64,000 bases of DNA from the IMG/VR virus record IMGVR_UViG_3300042934_000861, positions 17,705-81,704 of that record. The stretch is one strand, 5' to 3'. Below are positions 8,102-15,903 of the stretch, one piece after another; within the stretch, counting starts at the first letter, position 1; every line of letters begins with the position of its first letter. The position numbers and the translations under genes were made by a program. The DNA is from a virus. The notes below the pieces were generated by a model that worked only from the letters and a program-made list of their open reading frames with translations, was not told the DNA's origin and did no database searches.

Positions 8102-9034
8102 ATGGATATGAGTGAGCGCAAATTAGTGGTTGATACGGCTCAGGGATGGTTTGATTCTGCACGTAATGACAATTACTCAATGGCCGAAAAATTAATATGC
8201 ATGGAAAATGCCCTAAATCATACAGAGAACGCATTAGTTGCCGAACGGTCTAAAACAACACACCTGCAAAGCGTGGTTGCCATTGGGGCTGACAATGTTA
8301 GGGAAGCCTGGGGGGCTTTAAGGCTCGTACGGATGATCTTAGAAGAGTGTGCTCCACCAAGCAGTGTCCCAAATGATGAATATATAGATCCAAACTTCAC
8401 TTCGCATGGAATGGCATTGGTTGAGGGGATTGTAGCTTTAAGGGACCAGGCTGCGAGAGTGCTGCAGGAAAGGGATTCGGCTAGGGCCACTATAGCCGCT
8501 ATGCGCTCAGCCTTAAAGGACGCACATAATTATATATACGATAATGCACCTACCGGAACTGTAACTAATCAGTTTGTGCGTGATATAGCAAAAATAATGC
8601 AGACCATCGACCAAGCCCTATCCAATACAGCCGGGGCAGATATACTGCAAAGGGTGCGGGATTTGGAGCAGACATTGGAGCAGGAGCGGACAGAGGTTGC
8701 AAAAGGCGTTAATGCTATAAAGCAGGCTATAAAATTACGAAACTGGATGCTTGAAGGACGCGGACCATATGCCTATAACGATGACAGGTGGATAGGGGAG
8801 TTTGCAGATGCAATCAAAGAAATTGAGTCTGCATTAGATCCGCTCGAAAGAATTGCCCGTGACACATCCAATCGCACCACAGCCGGGGCAGAGTATGCAG
8901 AACGGGTTAAGCGGCTGGAAGAGGCGGCACAGGCGGTATTGGACAGGACGGGCGATTCCGGAGAAACGCCGAGCGTATCAGTTTGCGCTGTGAAGTTAAG
9001 GGGCCTACAGGCCGTACTAGGGGAGGGCAAGTAA
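8102..9034 (+). CDS. Long coiled-coil hypothetical protein (310 aa)
   Basis: ATG at 8102 behind AAAGGAG (a second ATG at 8108 is also possible). The product is alanine- and glutamate-rich and largely helical, with two coiled-coil stretches (around LQERDSARATIAAMRSALK and VRDLEQTLEQERTEV). No membrane segment. It ends in GEGK, encoded by the repeated junction sequence that also serves as ribosome binding site of the next gene. Proteins of this look are common in phage early regions, and function is unknown. Confidence 0.6.
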   Translation: MDMSERKLVVDTAQGWFDSARNDNYSMAEKLICMENALNHTENALVAERSKTTHLQSVVAIGADNVREAWGALRLVRMILEECAPPSSVPNDEYIDPNFTSHGMALVEGIVALRDQAARVLQERDSARATIAAMRSALKDAHNYIYDNAPTGTVTNQFVRDIAKIMQTIDQALSNTAGADILQRVRDLEQTLEQERTEVAKGVNAIKQAIKLRNWMLEGRGPYAYNDDRWIGEFADAIKEIESALDPLERIARDTSNRTTAGAEYAERVKRLEEAAQAVLDRTGDSGETPSVSVCAVKLRGLQAVLGEGK

Positions 9035-9342
9035 TGGGATCAAAAATGGTCGATGCTGATATTTACGACTTTTTAAGGTGCCACGAATGCCATTTGTTTA
9101 AAAGAAATGTAGAGGTTTTTGGTTGGGTTGTGGTGCCATTCGATGATCTTGGTAAATTCCAAAGCATTGTAAATAAATACGAGTTTCAAGATGGATTGGA
9201 AGTCACCATGAAACTAGGTTATATCGCTATTGAATTAAACAACTTTATAGAAATAGAGAATTATAAAAATTGTTTTGATAATGACGAATGGCGTGATTAT
9301 TTCCCGGAATCGCCTACAGGGGAGGGTAAAGCAGATGCGTAA
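9034..9342 (+). CDS. Hypothetical protein (102 aa)
   Basis: The ATG at 9034 overlaps the previous TAA and has GGGGAGGGCAAGTA as ribosome binding site; a longer frame from 8983 would overlap the neighbour and is unlikely. The product has a CHECHLFKR segment near its N terminus that could hold a metal. A predicted alpha-beta body follows, ending GEGKADA. No family recognised. Confidence 0.55.
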   Translation: MGSKMVDADIYDFLRCHECHLFKRNVEVFGWVVVPFDDLGKFQSIVNKYEFQDGLEVTMKLGYIAIELNNFIEIENYKNCFDNDEWRDYFPESPTGEGKADA

Positions 9343-9739
9343 CAGAGAGCAGGAAAAGAAGATTATGGTTAAGGCAACGGCTGGACCATGGGAAGTTGGT
9401 CATTTGTACAGTGAACATGCGTATAACGTTAAAACTACCTATCCCCGCGGTGTACGTGAAGATGAATTTATTCTTGGGATGATGTTTAACCATCGCCCTG
9501 ACGAAACGAATCCCCAAGACAAAATTGATGCTCAATTCATTGCCGCAGCCCGTACAGGATGGCCCGAGGATTTGGTCTGGCGGGAGAGAGCGGAAGAATT
9601 GCTAAAAAGGCTGGAATGGGCCAGCGATGATGGAGAGCATTGTCCATGCTGCGGTGGATACAAAGGGAATTGGTATCCAAACGGAAAAGGCCATTCCGTC
9701 GATTGTGAGTTAACATCCCTTATAGGGGAGGGGCGGTAA
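9335..9739 (+). CDS. Hypothetical protein with C-terminal zinc knuckle
   Basis: ATG at 9335 behind GGGGAGGGTAAAGCAG. The 134-residue product has an N-terminal part (TAGPWEVGHLYSE) and the motif DAQFIAAARTGWPEDL. It ends in a CPCC...C zinc ribbon-like stretch (HCPCCGGYKGNWYPNGKGH then VDCEL). Both elements recur together in small phage proteins of unknown function. Ends in GEGR. Confidence 0.6.
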   Translation: MRNREQEKKIMVKATAGPWEVGHLYSEHAYNVKTTYPRGVREDEFILGMMFNHRPDETNPQDKIDAQFIAAARTGWPEDLVWRERAEELLKRLEWASDDGEHCPCCGGYKGNWYPNGKGHSVDCELTSLIGEGR

Positions 9740-10011
9740 TGGTTGTTTACGGATACGAAATAAAAGCTTGTATAATCGGAGCTATTGCCGACTACATGTG
9801 GGAAAAGAAACAATTCAACTTTTATGATATTAAACATGAGCTTGAACGAATGGGAGTACCGGAAAATATTAAAACAAGCATATTGTATACCTATAGCGAT
9901 ATATCTAGTCGGGCTGCCAATCGGATAATCCAGCAGCAGAGGAGATCCGGAAACATTAAATATTACCAAAAAAAATTCCTATGGCAATGGGTAGGGGAGG
10001 GTAAGCAGTAA
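9739..10011 (+). CDS. Hypothetical protein, possible winged helix (90 aa)
   Basis: ATG at 9739 overlapping the previous stop, behind GGGGAGGGGCGGTA. The product is helical at first (ACIIGAIADYMWEKKQFNF, YDIKHELERMG). It ends with RSGNIKYYQKKFLWQWVGEGKQ, a pattern compatible with a winged helix whose wing is the final hairpin. It may bind nucleic acid. No family recognised. Confidence 0.5.
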   Translation: MVVYGYEIKACIIGAIADYMWEKKQFNFYDIKHELERMGVPENIKTSILYTYSDISSRAANRIIQQQRRSGNIKYYQKKFLWQWVGEGKQ

Positions 10012-10274
10012 TGGCAAAACTAGTTAAAATATATGGTGGCGAGATAGAAAAGTACGAGCTAACGTTTCTAGGAGAGGTTTTTGACTTTTCGATGTTGCCG
10101 ACTGAATGCGGCAGCGAAAGCGATAAGCCAACATTTGATTCTCAAGTTGCGGATAAGTACCCAGAATTAGCTGAAGATGACAAATTGATGCAAATATTAG
10201 ATCGTCTTTCGAATGAGGATGATGCTGATGATATTTTGGGATTGCTTGATGAATTGGGCGGTTGGGAGGACTGA
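10011..10274 (+). CDS. Acidic hypothetical protein (87 aa)
   Basis: ATG at 10011 overlapping the previous TAA, with the repeated GGGGAGGGTAAGCA ribosome binding site. The C-terminal half is strongly acidic (NEDDADDILGLLDELGGWED). Small acidic phage proteins often mimic DNA or bind host enzymes, but nothing here proves such a role. Last of the run of small genes with repeated junctions. Confidence 0.5.
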   Translation: MAKLVKIYGGEIEKYELTFLGEVFDFSMLPTECGSESDKPTFDSQVADKYPELAEDDKLMQILDRLSNEDDADDILGLLDELGGWED

Positions 10275-10387
10275 GCAATAATGCAAGGTTTAATATGGGA
10301 TAACCCAGAGCTATTAAGGTGTTAGTGCGTTTGATTATGAAACATATCGGATGAATAAATACAATGTGTTACATTGGGAGGAAGAGT
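10275..10387 (+). other. Gap with scraps of reading frame
   Basis: This 113-base gap holds only broken frames: a 14-codon ATG frame at 10281 (MQGLIWDNPELLRC) and, in another frame, SAFDYETYRMNKYNVL running into the start of the methyltransferase gene. Both read like pieces of real protein, so this may be the remnant of a decayed small gene. GGGAGGAAGAGT at its end is the ribosome binding site of the next gene. Confidence 0.3.
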
Positions 10388-12061
10388 ATGCTTCTTGAAA
10401 ATAAAGTGATTCATCTTTGTTGTGGTCTTGGCGCTGCAGCATATGGAATGCAGAAGTCAAAAGGGGAATACAAAGGTTCGGTAGGTAAGTTCAGGACATT
10501 AGTTGGAATCGACGTGGACCCGCTGGCTGTTCAAGACTTCCGAAGATTAACAGGTGCTCCGGCAGTACAAATGGATTTATTCAGTCGAAGGGATTATATC
10601 GACTTTCACGGGCATGTTCCTCCAGAAGGTTGGCGAGAAGTGGTACCTGAAGATATTTTTGAGGCTGCTGGCAGGGAGTATCCCAACACAGGTTTTATAT
10701 CCGCACCGTGCCAGGGGCTTTCGGCGTTATTGTCAATACAGGCAGCTTTGAGTAAAAAGTACCAAGCGCTAAATAATCTATCTATTCGATGTGTTCAATT
10801 AGCCCTTGAAGCATTTGAGTTTGATCCGATTGATATATTTCTGTTTGAGAACGTTCCGGGAATCCGAACCAGGGGCAAAAAACTACTTGAAGAAATACGA
10901 CGGTTGTTTAAGTACCACGGATATTTAACTGCTGACAAGAAGGATGAAATCTACAATTGTGGAGAGTTGGGTGGTCTTGGCCAAAACAGAAATCGATATT
11001 TATTCATGACACGCCATCCTAAAAAGGTACCAGCATTTGTTTATAAGCCGCCTAAATTACCATTAAAAACAATAGGGGATGTTATCGGTTCATTGCCTTC
11101 CCCAAATGACCCAGCAGGTGGTCCTATGCATCAACTGCCGAAACTGCAATGGAAAACATGGGTTAGGTTGGCTTTAATAAAAGCCGGTGGTGATTGGCGG
11201 GATTTAAGAGACATTAAGCCAGAACAATACCGGATTATGCATGTTCCGCGTAATAGCTCCTTCGGTGTAATGGACTGGAATAAGCCGAGTTCGACTATTA
11301 CTGGAAACGTTAGAACGGGTGGAAGTACATCAGCAGCTATCTCTGATCCGTGTATGTCTCTTTCTCGCGAGAATACGCATAAAGCTATTTATAAAGTCAG
11401 TCGATATGAGGAACCAGCCAATACCGTAACTGGAGCGCATGGACCAAACAACGGTGCAATAGTTATCCCTGACCCAATGCTAAAGTCATGCAAAGGGAAG
11501 CATCCTTCCGTATATAAGATTTGTCGAATCGATGAAACAAGCCCGTGTGTTACTGGTACAAAGTTTGGAAGCGGAGCGTTAGCAATAAGCGATCCGAGTC
11601 TTGGGTGCAAACCAAGGAATGGTACGTTAGGTGTTCAGGCTTGGAATGAGCCTGCAAAAACAGTGATTGCATCAAATGACATTCACGCAGGCACGTCTGC
11701 AGTGGCAGACCCACATATTCCGGCAGACGCTGAATCTGGAGTATATGTAATTATCGCAGAAGATGGATCGTGGCACCGGCCTTTGACTACGTTAGAATTA
11801 GCAGCATTACAAACAATCCCGTTATTTATGCCAGACGGAAGCCCCCTAGTGCTTGCTGGTAAATCAGATGCCCGTTGGAGAAAAGCGATAGGCAATGCAG
11901 TTCCTCCGGATGCAGCCGAGGCAATGGGAAATCAGGTTCTGGTTGCATGGATGGCAGGGAAGCTAGGCTGGGAATGGCAATTATCAAATCAAGAAATATG
12001 GGTAAAACCGAAAATTAAAGATGAATGGATAGATGAAAGTATAGGGGGTGCGCTGCAATGA
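10388..12061 (+). CDS. C5-cytosine DNA methyltransferase with repeated recognition region
   Basis: ATG at 10388 behind GGGAGGAAGAGT; the ATG-less extension to 10364 has no such site. The 557-residue product is a 5-methylcytosine methyltransferase. Motif I is HLCCGLGAAAYGMQ, the catalytic PCQ has C108, motif VI is ENV (154-156), motif VIII is GQNRNRYLF, and GNAVPP lies near the C terminus. Between motifs VIII and X the chain has four similar units (WNKPSSTITGNVRTGG, EPANTVTGAHG, ETSPCVTGTKFGSG, NEPAKTVIAS), each ending in (I/V/A)xDP. No restriction enzyme lies nearby, so it probably protects phage DNA. Confidence 0.92.
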   Translation: MLLENKVIHLCCGLGAAAYGMQKSKGEYKGSVGKFRTLVGIDVDPLAVQDFRRLTGAPAVQMDLFSRRDYIDFHGHVPPEGWREVVPEDIFEAAGREYPNTGFISAPCQGLSALLSIQAALSKKYQALNNLSIRCVQLALEAFEFDPIDIFLFENVPGIRTRGKKLLEEIRRLFKYHGYLTADKKDEIYNCGELGGLGQNRNRYLFMTRHPKKVPAFVYKPPKLPLKTIGDVIGSLPSPNDPAGGPMHQLPKLQWKTWVRLALIKAGGDWRDLRDIKPEQYRIMHVPRNSSFGVMDWNKPSSTITGNVRTGGSTSAAISDPCMSLSRENTHKAIYKVSRYEEPANTVTGAHGPNNGAIVIPDPMLKSCKGKHPSVYKICRIDETSPCVTGTKFGSGALAISDPSLGCKPRNGTLGVQAWNEPAKTVIASNDIHAGTSAVADPHIPADAESGVYVIIAEDGSWHRPLTTLELAALQTIPLFMPDGSPLVLAGKSDARWRKAIGNAVPPDAAEAMGNQVLVAWMAGKLGWEWQLSNQEIWVKPKIKDEWIDESIGGALQ

Positions 12062-12324
12062 CGGATGAAGACAAAGAACTTAACCGCGAATTGCGAAAGC
12101 TTCAACGAAAGGCAAAGCGCCTTATTCTTAGTGATTTTTACGACAGTGTAAAGCTGTCAGATTTGCAATATGAAGTGTTGCGGAAGTTAACTAATGCAGA
12201 TACCCATAAAGACATTAACACTTACCTTTGGAACAGCGGCACAATTCAACTGGTGTTAAAACAGATTGAAGAACAGGTCAATGAAATGAAAAAGGCGGCT
12301 AGGAGGGATAACCCATATGACTAA
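12058..12324 (+). CDS. Hypothetical helical protein (88 aa)
   Basis: Starts in an ATGA overlap with the methyltransferase gene, suggesting coupled translation. The product is highly charged and helical (KELNRELRKLQRKAKRL, KQIEEQVNEMKKAARR), possibly a coiled coil. No family recognised. The next gene overlaps by 8 bases. Confidence 0.55.
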   Translation: MTDEDKELNRELRKLQRKAKRLILSDFYDSVKLSDLQYEVLRKLTNADTHKDINTYLWNSGTIQLVLKQIEEQVNEMKKAARRDNPYD

Positions 12325-12667
12325 CGACCTAATAAGCCAGATAGAGCAAGGTAAATATGCGTTAGTTCGGTCGCTGGCTGATGGATTAATTTGTGAGGCA
12401 TGGGATGAACAAGAAAAACTATTACACTTAGCCAAGTTAGGCCAGCAAAGGGACTGGATACCGGTAACGCCTGAGACTATGCCGGAGCCTGGAGAAAAGG
12501 TTCTTATTTTACACATGGGTATAGTATGTGAGGCAATTAACTCGCTGTATGAAGATCATAAAAGCTTTTATGTTGAACTAACGGATGAAATTGTGCCTTA
12601 TGAAAAAATATCGCTCTGGATGAAAAGACCGCCGATACCTGCACTACCGGAGCAAGGGGAGAGGTAA
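12317..12667 (+). CDS. DUF551-like phage protein
   Basis: ATG at 12317 behind AGGAGGGATAACCCAT. Residues 45-105 match the DUF551 pattern: DWIPVTPETMPEPGEKVLI, then a beta-rich middle, then ISLWMKRPPIPALPE. This small domain is widespread in phages and prophages, with no known activity. The N-terminal 40 residues are a helical extension. Confidence 0.65.
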   Translation: MTNDLISQIEQGKYALVRSLADGLICEAWDEQEKLLHLAKLGQQRDWIPVTPETMPEPGEKVLILHMGIVCEAINSLYEDHKSFYVELTDEIVPYEKISLWMKRPPIPALPEQGER

Positions 12668-12670
12668 GGG

Positions 12671-12949
12671 ATGAACAGAGTGACTCACGTATGTTTATCA
12701 GTCCGTGGTGCGCTAAACTGGTCAAAGTCCGAAATGAGACGAATGGCATCGAGCATCACGGTAGATGGTAAACAGCTAAAATCAGCCGAGGAAGTGCGGA
12801 GCTTCCTTCTGGACGAATTGGCGCAAGGCCATGAAATGATTCCGATTGGAAAACAGGGTGTAGAGGGCATGAAATGGCGGGGGAGCGTGCGAAATGAAAG
12901 CTCTAACAATCTTGCAGCCGTGGGCAAGCCTTATTGCCTGCGGTGCTAA
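12671..12949 (+). CDS. Hypothetical protein (92 aa), tail overlaps ASCH gene
   Basis: ATG at 12671 behind GGGGAGAGGTAAGGG. The core ITVDGKQLKSAEEVRSFLL then DELAQGHEMIPIGK resembles a small phage family that normally ends shortly after this point in a cysteine-histidine tail. Here the frame runs on for another 20 residues across the start of the ASCH gene (56-base overlap). That suggests loss of the original stop or a small indel. Function unknown. Confidence 0.55.
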   Translation: MNRVTHVCLSVRGALNWSKSEMRRMASSITVDGKQLKSAEEVRSFLLDELAQGHEMIPIGKQGVEGMKWRGSVRNESSNNLAAVGKPYCLRC

Positions 12950-13346
12950 GAAGATAGAAACGCGGTCCTGGCCTACCAAGTATCGGGGGCCGATTGCAAT
13001 TCATGCGGCTAAGAAAAATCCTTGTAGGCTACCGCTTCTGGGAATGGAAAAGTTTGAGAAAGTGGCGAAAGAGGCCTTGGAAAAGGCGGGATTGACATGG
13101 TGTTTTCTTCCTACGGGGTGTGTAATCGCCATAGCTGAGCTTGTGGACTGCAGACCAGCAGAAAGTTATGTTTTTGGAGGAACATTACGAGATATCTCTG
13201 AGAATGAAATTATATTCGGTGACTATACTCCCGGCAGATACGCTTGGATACTGGAAAACATTCGCCCGATAGAGCCAGTGCCAGCCAAGGGCCAGCAAAG
13301 GCTCTGGGAGTGGCCAGTAGAAAAATGGAGGGATGATAATGGTTAA
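12894..13346 (+). CDS. ASCH-domain protein
   Basis: The 150-residue product has the ASCH/PUA-like start MKALTILQPWASLIACGAKK and the family's IETRSWPTKYRGPIAIHAAK. Later it has GCVIAIAELVDC and GRYAWILENI. ASCH domains bind RNA or modified nucleotides, and some act on acetylated nucleosides. The phage version may act on RNA or on modified bases in DNA. GGGGGAGCGTGCGAA precedes the ATG. Confidence 0.85.
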   Translation: MKALTILQPWASLIACGAKKIETRSWPTKYRGPIAIHAAKKNPCRLPLLGMEKFEKVAKEALEKAGLTWCFLPTGCVIAIAELVDCRPAESYVFGGTLRDISENEIIFGDYTPGRYAWILENIRPIEPVPAKGQQRLWEWPVEKWRDDNG

Positions 13347-13581
13347 AGCTATATTAGCGCTTGCAAGTAGTTTTTGCGGCCCATATTCTACCCTGGATTC
13401 ATTACAATTTACGGCGGCGATGCTTGCTCCAGCAATTAAAGAAGCATCTAAGCCAAATCAACCAGGCGTTGTCCGTTGTGCAACGTGCAATGCCCGGGGC
13501 GTTACGCTAAAGAAGGTTGCAACGAATAAATATCTCTGCAAGAAATGTTTGCCTAAGTGGTATGAGGAAGCTTATGAGTAA
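13339..13581 (+). CDS. Zinc-ribbon hypothetical protein (80 aa)
   Basis: The ATG at 13339 is preferred over 13333 because the GGAGGG at 13327-13332 then has proper spacing. The C-terminal half is a four-cysteine zinc ribbon (CATCNARG...LCKKC). The N terminus is alanine- and leucine-rich (AILALASSFCG). It overlaps both neighbours by a few bases, so it belongs to one operon. No function known. Confidence 0.55.
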   Translation: MVKAILALASSFCGPYSTLDSLQFTAAMLAPAIKEASKPNQPGVVRCATCNARGVTLKKVATNKYLCKKCLPKWYEEAYE

Positions 13582-13900
13582 TAAAAAGATTTATTTCCGT
13601 TTAAATCTCAAATGCGGACATAAATTGGGAAATTATTTCTCTAATGTATTACGAGAAATGAGTGATGTGAAAAACCATTGGAAGATGACTTGGAAACAGG
13701 ATTTGTTAAATGCAGCAAATTACATTGATAGCCAGGAACGCTATGTAGTTTTAGGGAAAATATTTCAGGCTGATTTAGACCGGTGCGCAAAATGGATGAG
13801 AGAGAGTTTTGATGATACATGGACTTGCGGAGATAACAGCTGTTCCGGTCATAAGTATTGTAAGGCCTATAAATCGGAATTTGAGGAGGGAGGGGATTAA
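13574..13900 (+). CDS. Hypothetical protein (108 aa)
   Basis: ATG at 13574 inside the end of the previous gene. The product starts MSNKKIYFRLNLKCGHKLG and contains six cysteines, four of them near the C terminus (CGDNSCSGHKYCKAY). It may bind metal. No family recognised. The stop overlaps the start of the J-domain gene. Confidence 0.5.
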   Translation: MSNKKIYFRLNLKCGHKLGNYFSNVLREMSDVKNHWKMTWKQDLLNAANYIDSQERYVVLGKIFQADLDRCAKWMRESFDDTWTCGDNSCSGHKYCKAYKSEFEEGGD

Positions 13901-14412
13901 TGGCCGGTAAGCTATACGGCGCTGCAAGTGATTATGAAAAAAAGCTGAAGCGTGTTATGGAACGCTTGCAAGTAACAGAATATGACTGGAACTATGATCG
14001 TCATGGTGGACATGTAGATGTAATCTACAAAGGAGAGAAATACCGTTTTGAACATACGTTGACTAAGGCTGCGGAGAAGGGGCAGAAGCTCAACTTTGGT
14101 AGTGATGCATTTGCTCAGGTAGTGCTGGCTTTGGAGTCTTTAGCAAGGCTTAGTGAGCGCGGAATATACGATTTTGGTCAGTTATCTCAGGGTTTTAAGA
14201 TGCTGCCGGCTGCAATGGTTATTCCGGATTTTTTCAAAACATTGGGGTTTGAGCGGATTCCGAGATTAGAAGAGTGCAAAAATCAATTTAAAGAGCTCAT
14301 AAAAACCGCGCATCCTGATGTTGGCGGTAGTGCAGAGAATTTTAATAAGCTGACTGAGGCAAAAAGGTTGGCTGAAGATTATTTTAAGGGGGAAAAGAAT
14401 GAATTCAGTTAA
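13900..14412 (+). CDS. J-domain-like protein (DnaJ-related)
   Basis: ATG at 13900 behind GAGGAGGGAGGGGATTA. The last 45 residues form a J domain with the invariant HPD loop: CKNQFKELIKTAHPDVGG then NKLTEAKRLAEDYFKG. The first 120 residues are unlike DnaJ and probably give specificity. J proteins stimulate Hsp70/DnaK. Phages use them for replication-complex remodelling or assembly. Position just before SSB favours a replication role. Confidence 0.72.
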   Translation: MAGKLYGAASDYEKKLKRVMERLQVTEYDWNYDRHGGHVDVIYKGEKYRFEHTLTKAAEKGQKLNFGSDAFAQVVLALESLARLSERGIYDFGQLSQGFKMLPAAMVIPDFFKTLGFERIPRLEECKNQFKELIKTAHPDVGGSAENFNKLTEAKRLAEDYFKGEKNEFS

Positions 14413-14812
14413 ACTTATAGGGCGTTTAGCGCAAGATCCTGAAGTGAGATATACCAAAACAGGTAAGGCAGTATGTTCATTTACCGTAGCAGTCTCTCGT
14501 AGTTTTGGAGCGCCTGGACAAGAACAACGGGAATCAACGGATTTTATCCCTGTTGTGGCATGGGGAAATTTAGCTGAGCATTGTGGCAATAACCTAGCTA
14601 AAGGACATAGGGTATTCGTAGAAGGGCGGCTGCAGGTGCGTTCGTATGAAACTACGGATGGGCAAAAGCGAAGAGTAACTGAGATAGTTGCAAACTTCGT
14701 AGCACAAAGTATGGAGTCGACCAGTAATGGTGGTGGATCATCGAACTCCAACAAGCCAGTTGATTTTGGCCAATTCGGGCGTGATGTGATCGACGAAGAA
14801 ATCCCGTTTTAG
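14399..14812 (+). CDS. ssb: Single-stranded DNA-binding protein
   Basis: ATG at 14399 behind GGGGGAAAAG. The 137-residue product is a standard bacterial-type SSB. The OB fold starts MNSVKLIGRLAQDPEVRYT and contains VAVSRSFG, DFIPVVAWGNLAEH and GHRVFVEGRLQVRSYET. A short disordered linker follows, and the acidic tip ends DEEIPF, close to the DDDIPF tail that recruits partners in bacteria. It binds ssDNA during phage replication and recombination. Confidence 0.95.
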   Translation: MNSVKLIGRLAQDPEVRYTKTGKAVCSFTVAVSRSFGAPGQEQRESTDFIPVVAWGNLAEHCGNNLAKGHRVFVEGRLQVRSYETTDGQKRRVTEIVANFVAQSMESTSNGGGSSNSNKPVDFGQFGRDVIDEEIPF

Positions 14813-14822
14813 GAGGATGGCA

Positions 14823-15092
14823 ATGGAAGAGAAAACAGTTCCAAGTCAGCATGCTCAGGCAGTGATTGAGAAAGCTATTTTGATTATGTATGGCCCGGGA
14901 GAAAGTCACGGATTATACGATATGGCTGAAAAGATACTAGGTGAAATGGGCGAGAAGTACAAACATAGTTTAACAAATGGATTATTTCGCCGTGGGTATC
15001 TGCAGCGTGATTATGCCGGTCAAAAAGTTAAGTTATCTTCAAGAGGGGAAAGGGCTTTAGCAATGATGGATAAGGTACACGCCGGGGAGTAG
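14823..15092 (+). CDS. Hypothetical winged-helix-like protein (89 aa)
   Basis: ATG at 14823 is preferred to 14817, because AGGAGG ends right at 14816. The product has helices (HAQAVIEKAILIM, LYDMAEKILGEMG) and a strand-turn-strand end (RRGYLQRDYAGQKVKLSSRG), which resembles a winged helix. No family recognised. It is followed by a 104-base gap with a hairpin. Confidence 0.5.
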   Translation: MEEKTVPSQHAQAVIEKAILIMYGPGESHGLYDMAEKILGEMGEKYKHSLTNGLFRRGYLQRDYAGQKVKLSSRGERALAMMDKVHAGE

Positions 15093-15107
15093 TTTGTAAG
15101 TGTTGGT

Positions 15108-15137
15108 GGGGATGGTATTCAAGGAAGTTCCATCCCC
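15108..15137 (+). other. GC-rich hairpin before sigma-factor gene
   Basis: GGGGATGG (15108-15115) pairs perfectly with CCATCCCC (15130-15137) across a 14-base loop. The following bases (TTATGATTGC) are not a clean T-run, so this could be a weak terminator, an attenuator or an mRNA-protecting stem in front of the sigma gene. Confidence 0.45.
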
Positions 15138-15196
15138 TTATGATTGCTAAATTAAACAATTTAATTGCTGTAATAAGCAACGATGGAGGTGTGACA

Positions 15197-15883
15197 GTGA
15201 ATAATGATATAACGGTTGAACACCTGGTAAATGAAAACATTAGACTTCCTGCATATATAGTTGAAAAATACTGCTATATGCATCTTAGTTACTGTGAGTT
15301 TGAAGAGCTAGTCTCCGTAGGGAATATTGGATTGGTTAAAGCTGCAAAGCACTTTGACGTTTCAAAAGGTTTTAAGTTTAGTACATATGCGTGTTCAGCA
15401 ATACGCGGAGAGATTAGGAGGTTCTTGAGAGATTCAACAGACTCGTTAACATTCTCAAGGCCTACAAAAGAGCTTTATAATGTTATTCAAAAAAACGGAA
15501 TAGGTAATCTGGATGCTAATGAAATAGCTGGCAAAATGAAAGTGCCGGTAGAAAAAGTTAAAAAAGCTTTGGAATATGCAAAGTATCGCTATACATCATC
15601 TTTGAATGAAGTTGTTTATAGTAGCGGTGAGAGTATGCCGCTTACGTTAGGAGATTGTATTAAATCAGATGAAGATTTTGACTCACCATTATTACATTGC
15701 GATATAATGGCGCTTTTAAATGAACTTCAAAGAGCTGTTTTTGTTGGGTTGTATGAAAAACAAATGAAAAGACAAGATTTAGCTAAAGTGCTCGGCTTGA
15801 ATTGGCGCGTATATGAAAAAATTGTGCAACAGGTAAATGATAAATTAAAAGATTATTTTAGCCAAGACAGGCTTATTTCCTGA
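15197..15883 (+). CDS. Sigma-70 family factor, SigF/SigG/SigB-like
   Basis: GTG at 15197 with GGAGGT at ideal distance; frames further upstream lack a site. The 228-residue product shows sigma region 2 (CEFEELVSVGNIGLVKAAKH, then FKFSTYACSAIRGEIRRFLR). A region 3 helix follows (NEIAGKMKVPVEKVKKAL), then a divergent region 4 (LQRAVFVGLYEKQMKRQDL, AKVLGLN). The arrangement is that of the group 3 sigmas SigF, SigG and SigB of sporulating bacteria. It is the second sigma-like gene here and may direct phage late transcription. Confidence 0.82.
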   Translation: MNNDITVEHLVNENIRLPAYIVEKYCYMHLSYCEFEELVSVGNIGLVKAAKHFDVSKGFKFSTYACSAIRGEIRRFLRDSTDSLTFSRPTKELYNVIQKNGIGNLDANEIAGKMKVPVEKVKKALEYAKYRYTSSLNEVVYSSGESMPLTLGDCIKSDEDFDSPLLHCDIMALLNELQRAVFVGLYEKQMKRQDLAKVLGLNWRVYEKIVQQVNDKLKDYFSQDRLIS

Positions 15884-15903
15884 GTTGTGAGGTGATTGTA
15901 TAG

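Noticed and set aside
14266-14754. 162-codon minus-strand frame opposite SSB
   Set aside because: Explained by codon bias of the SSB gene; no start signal.
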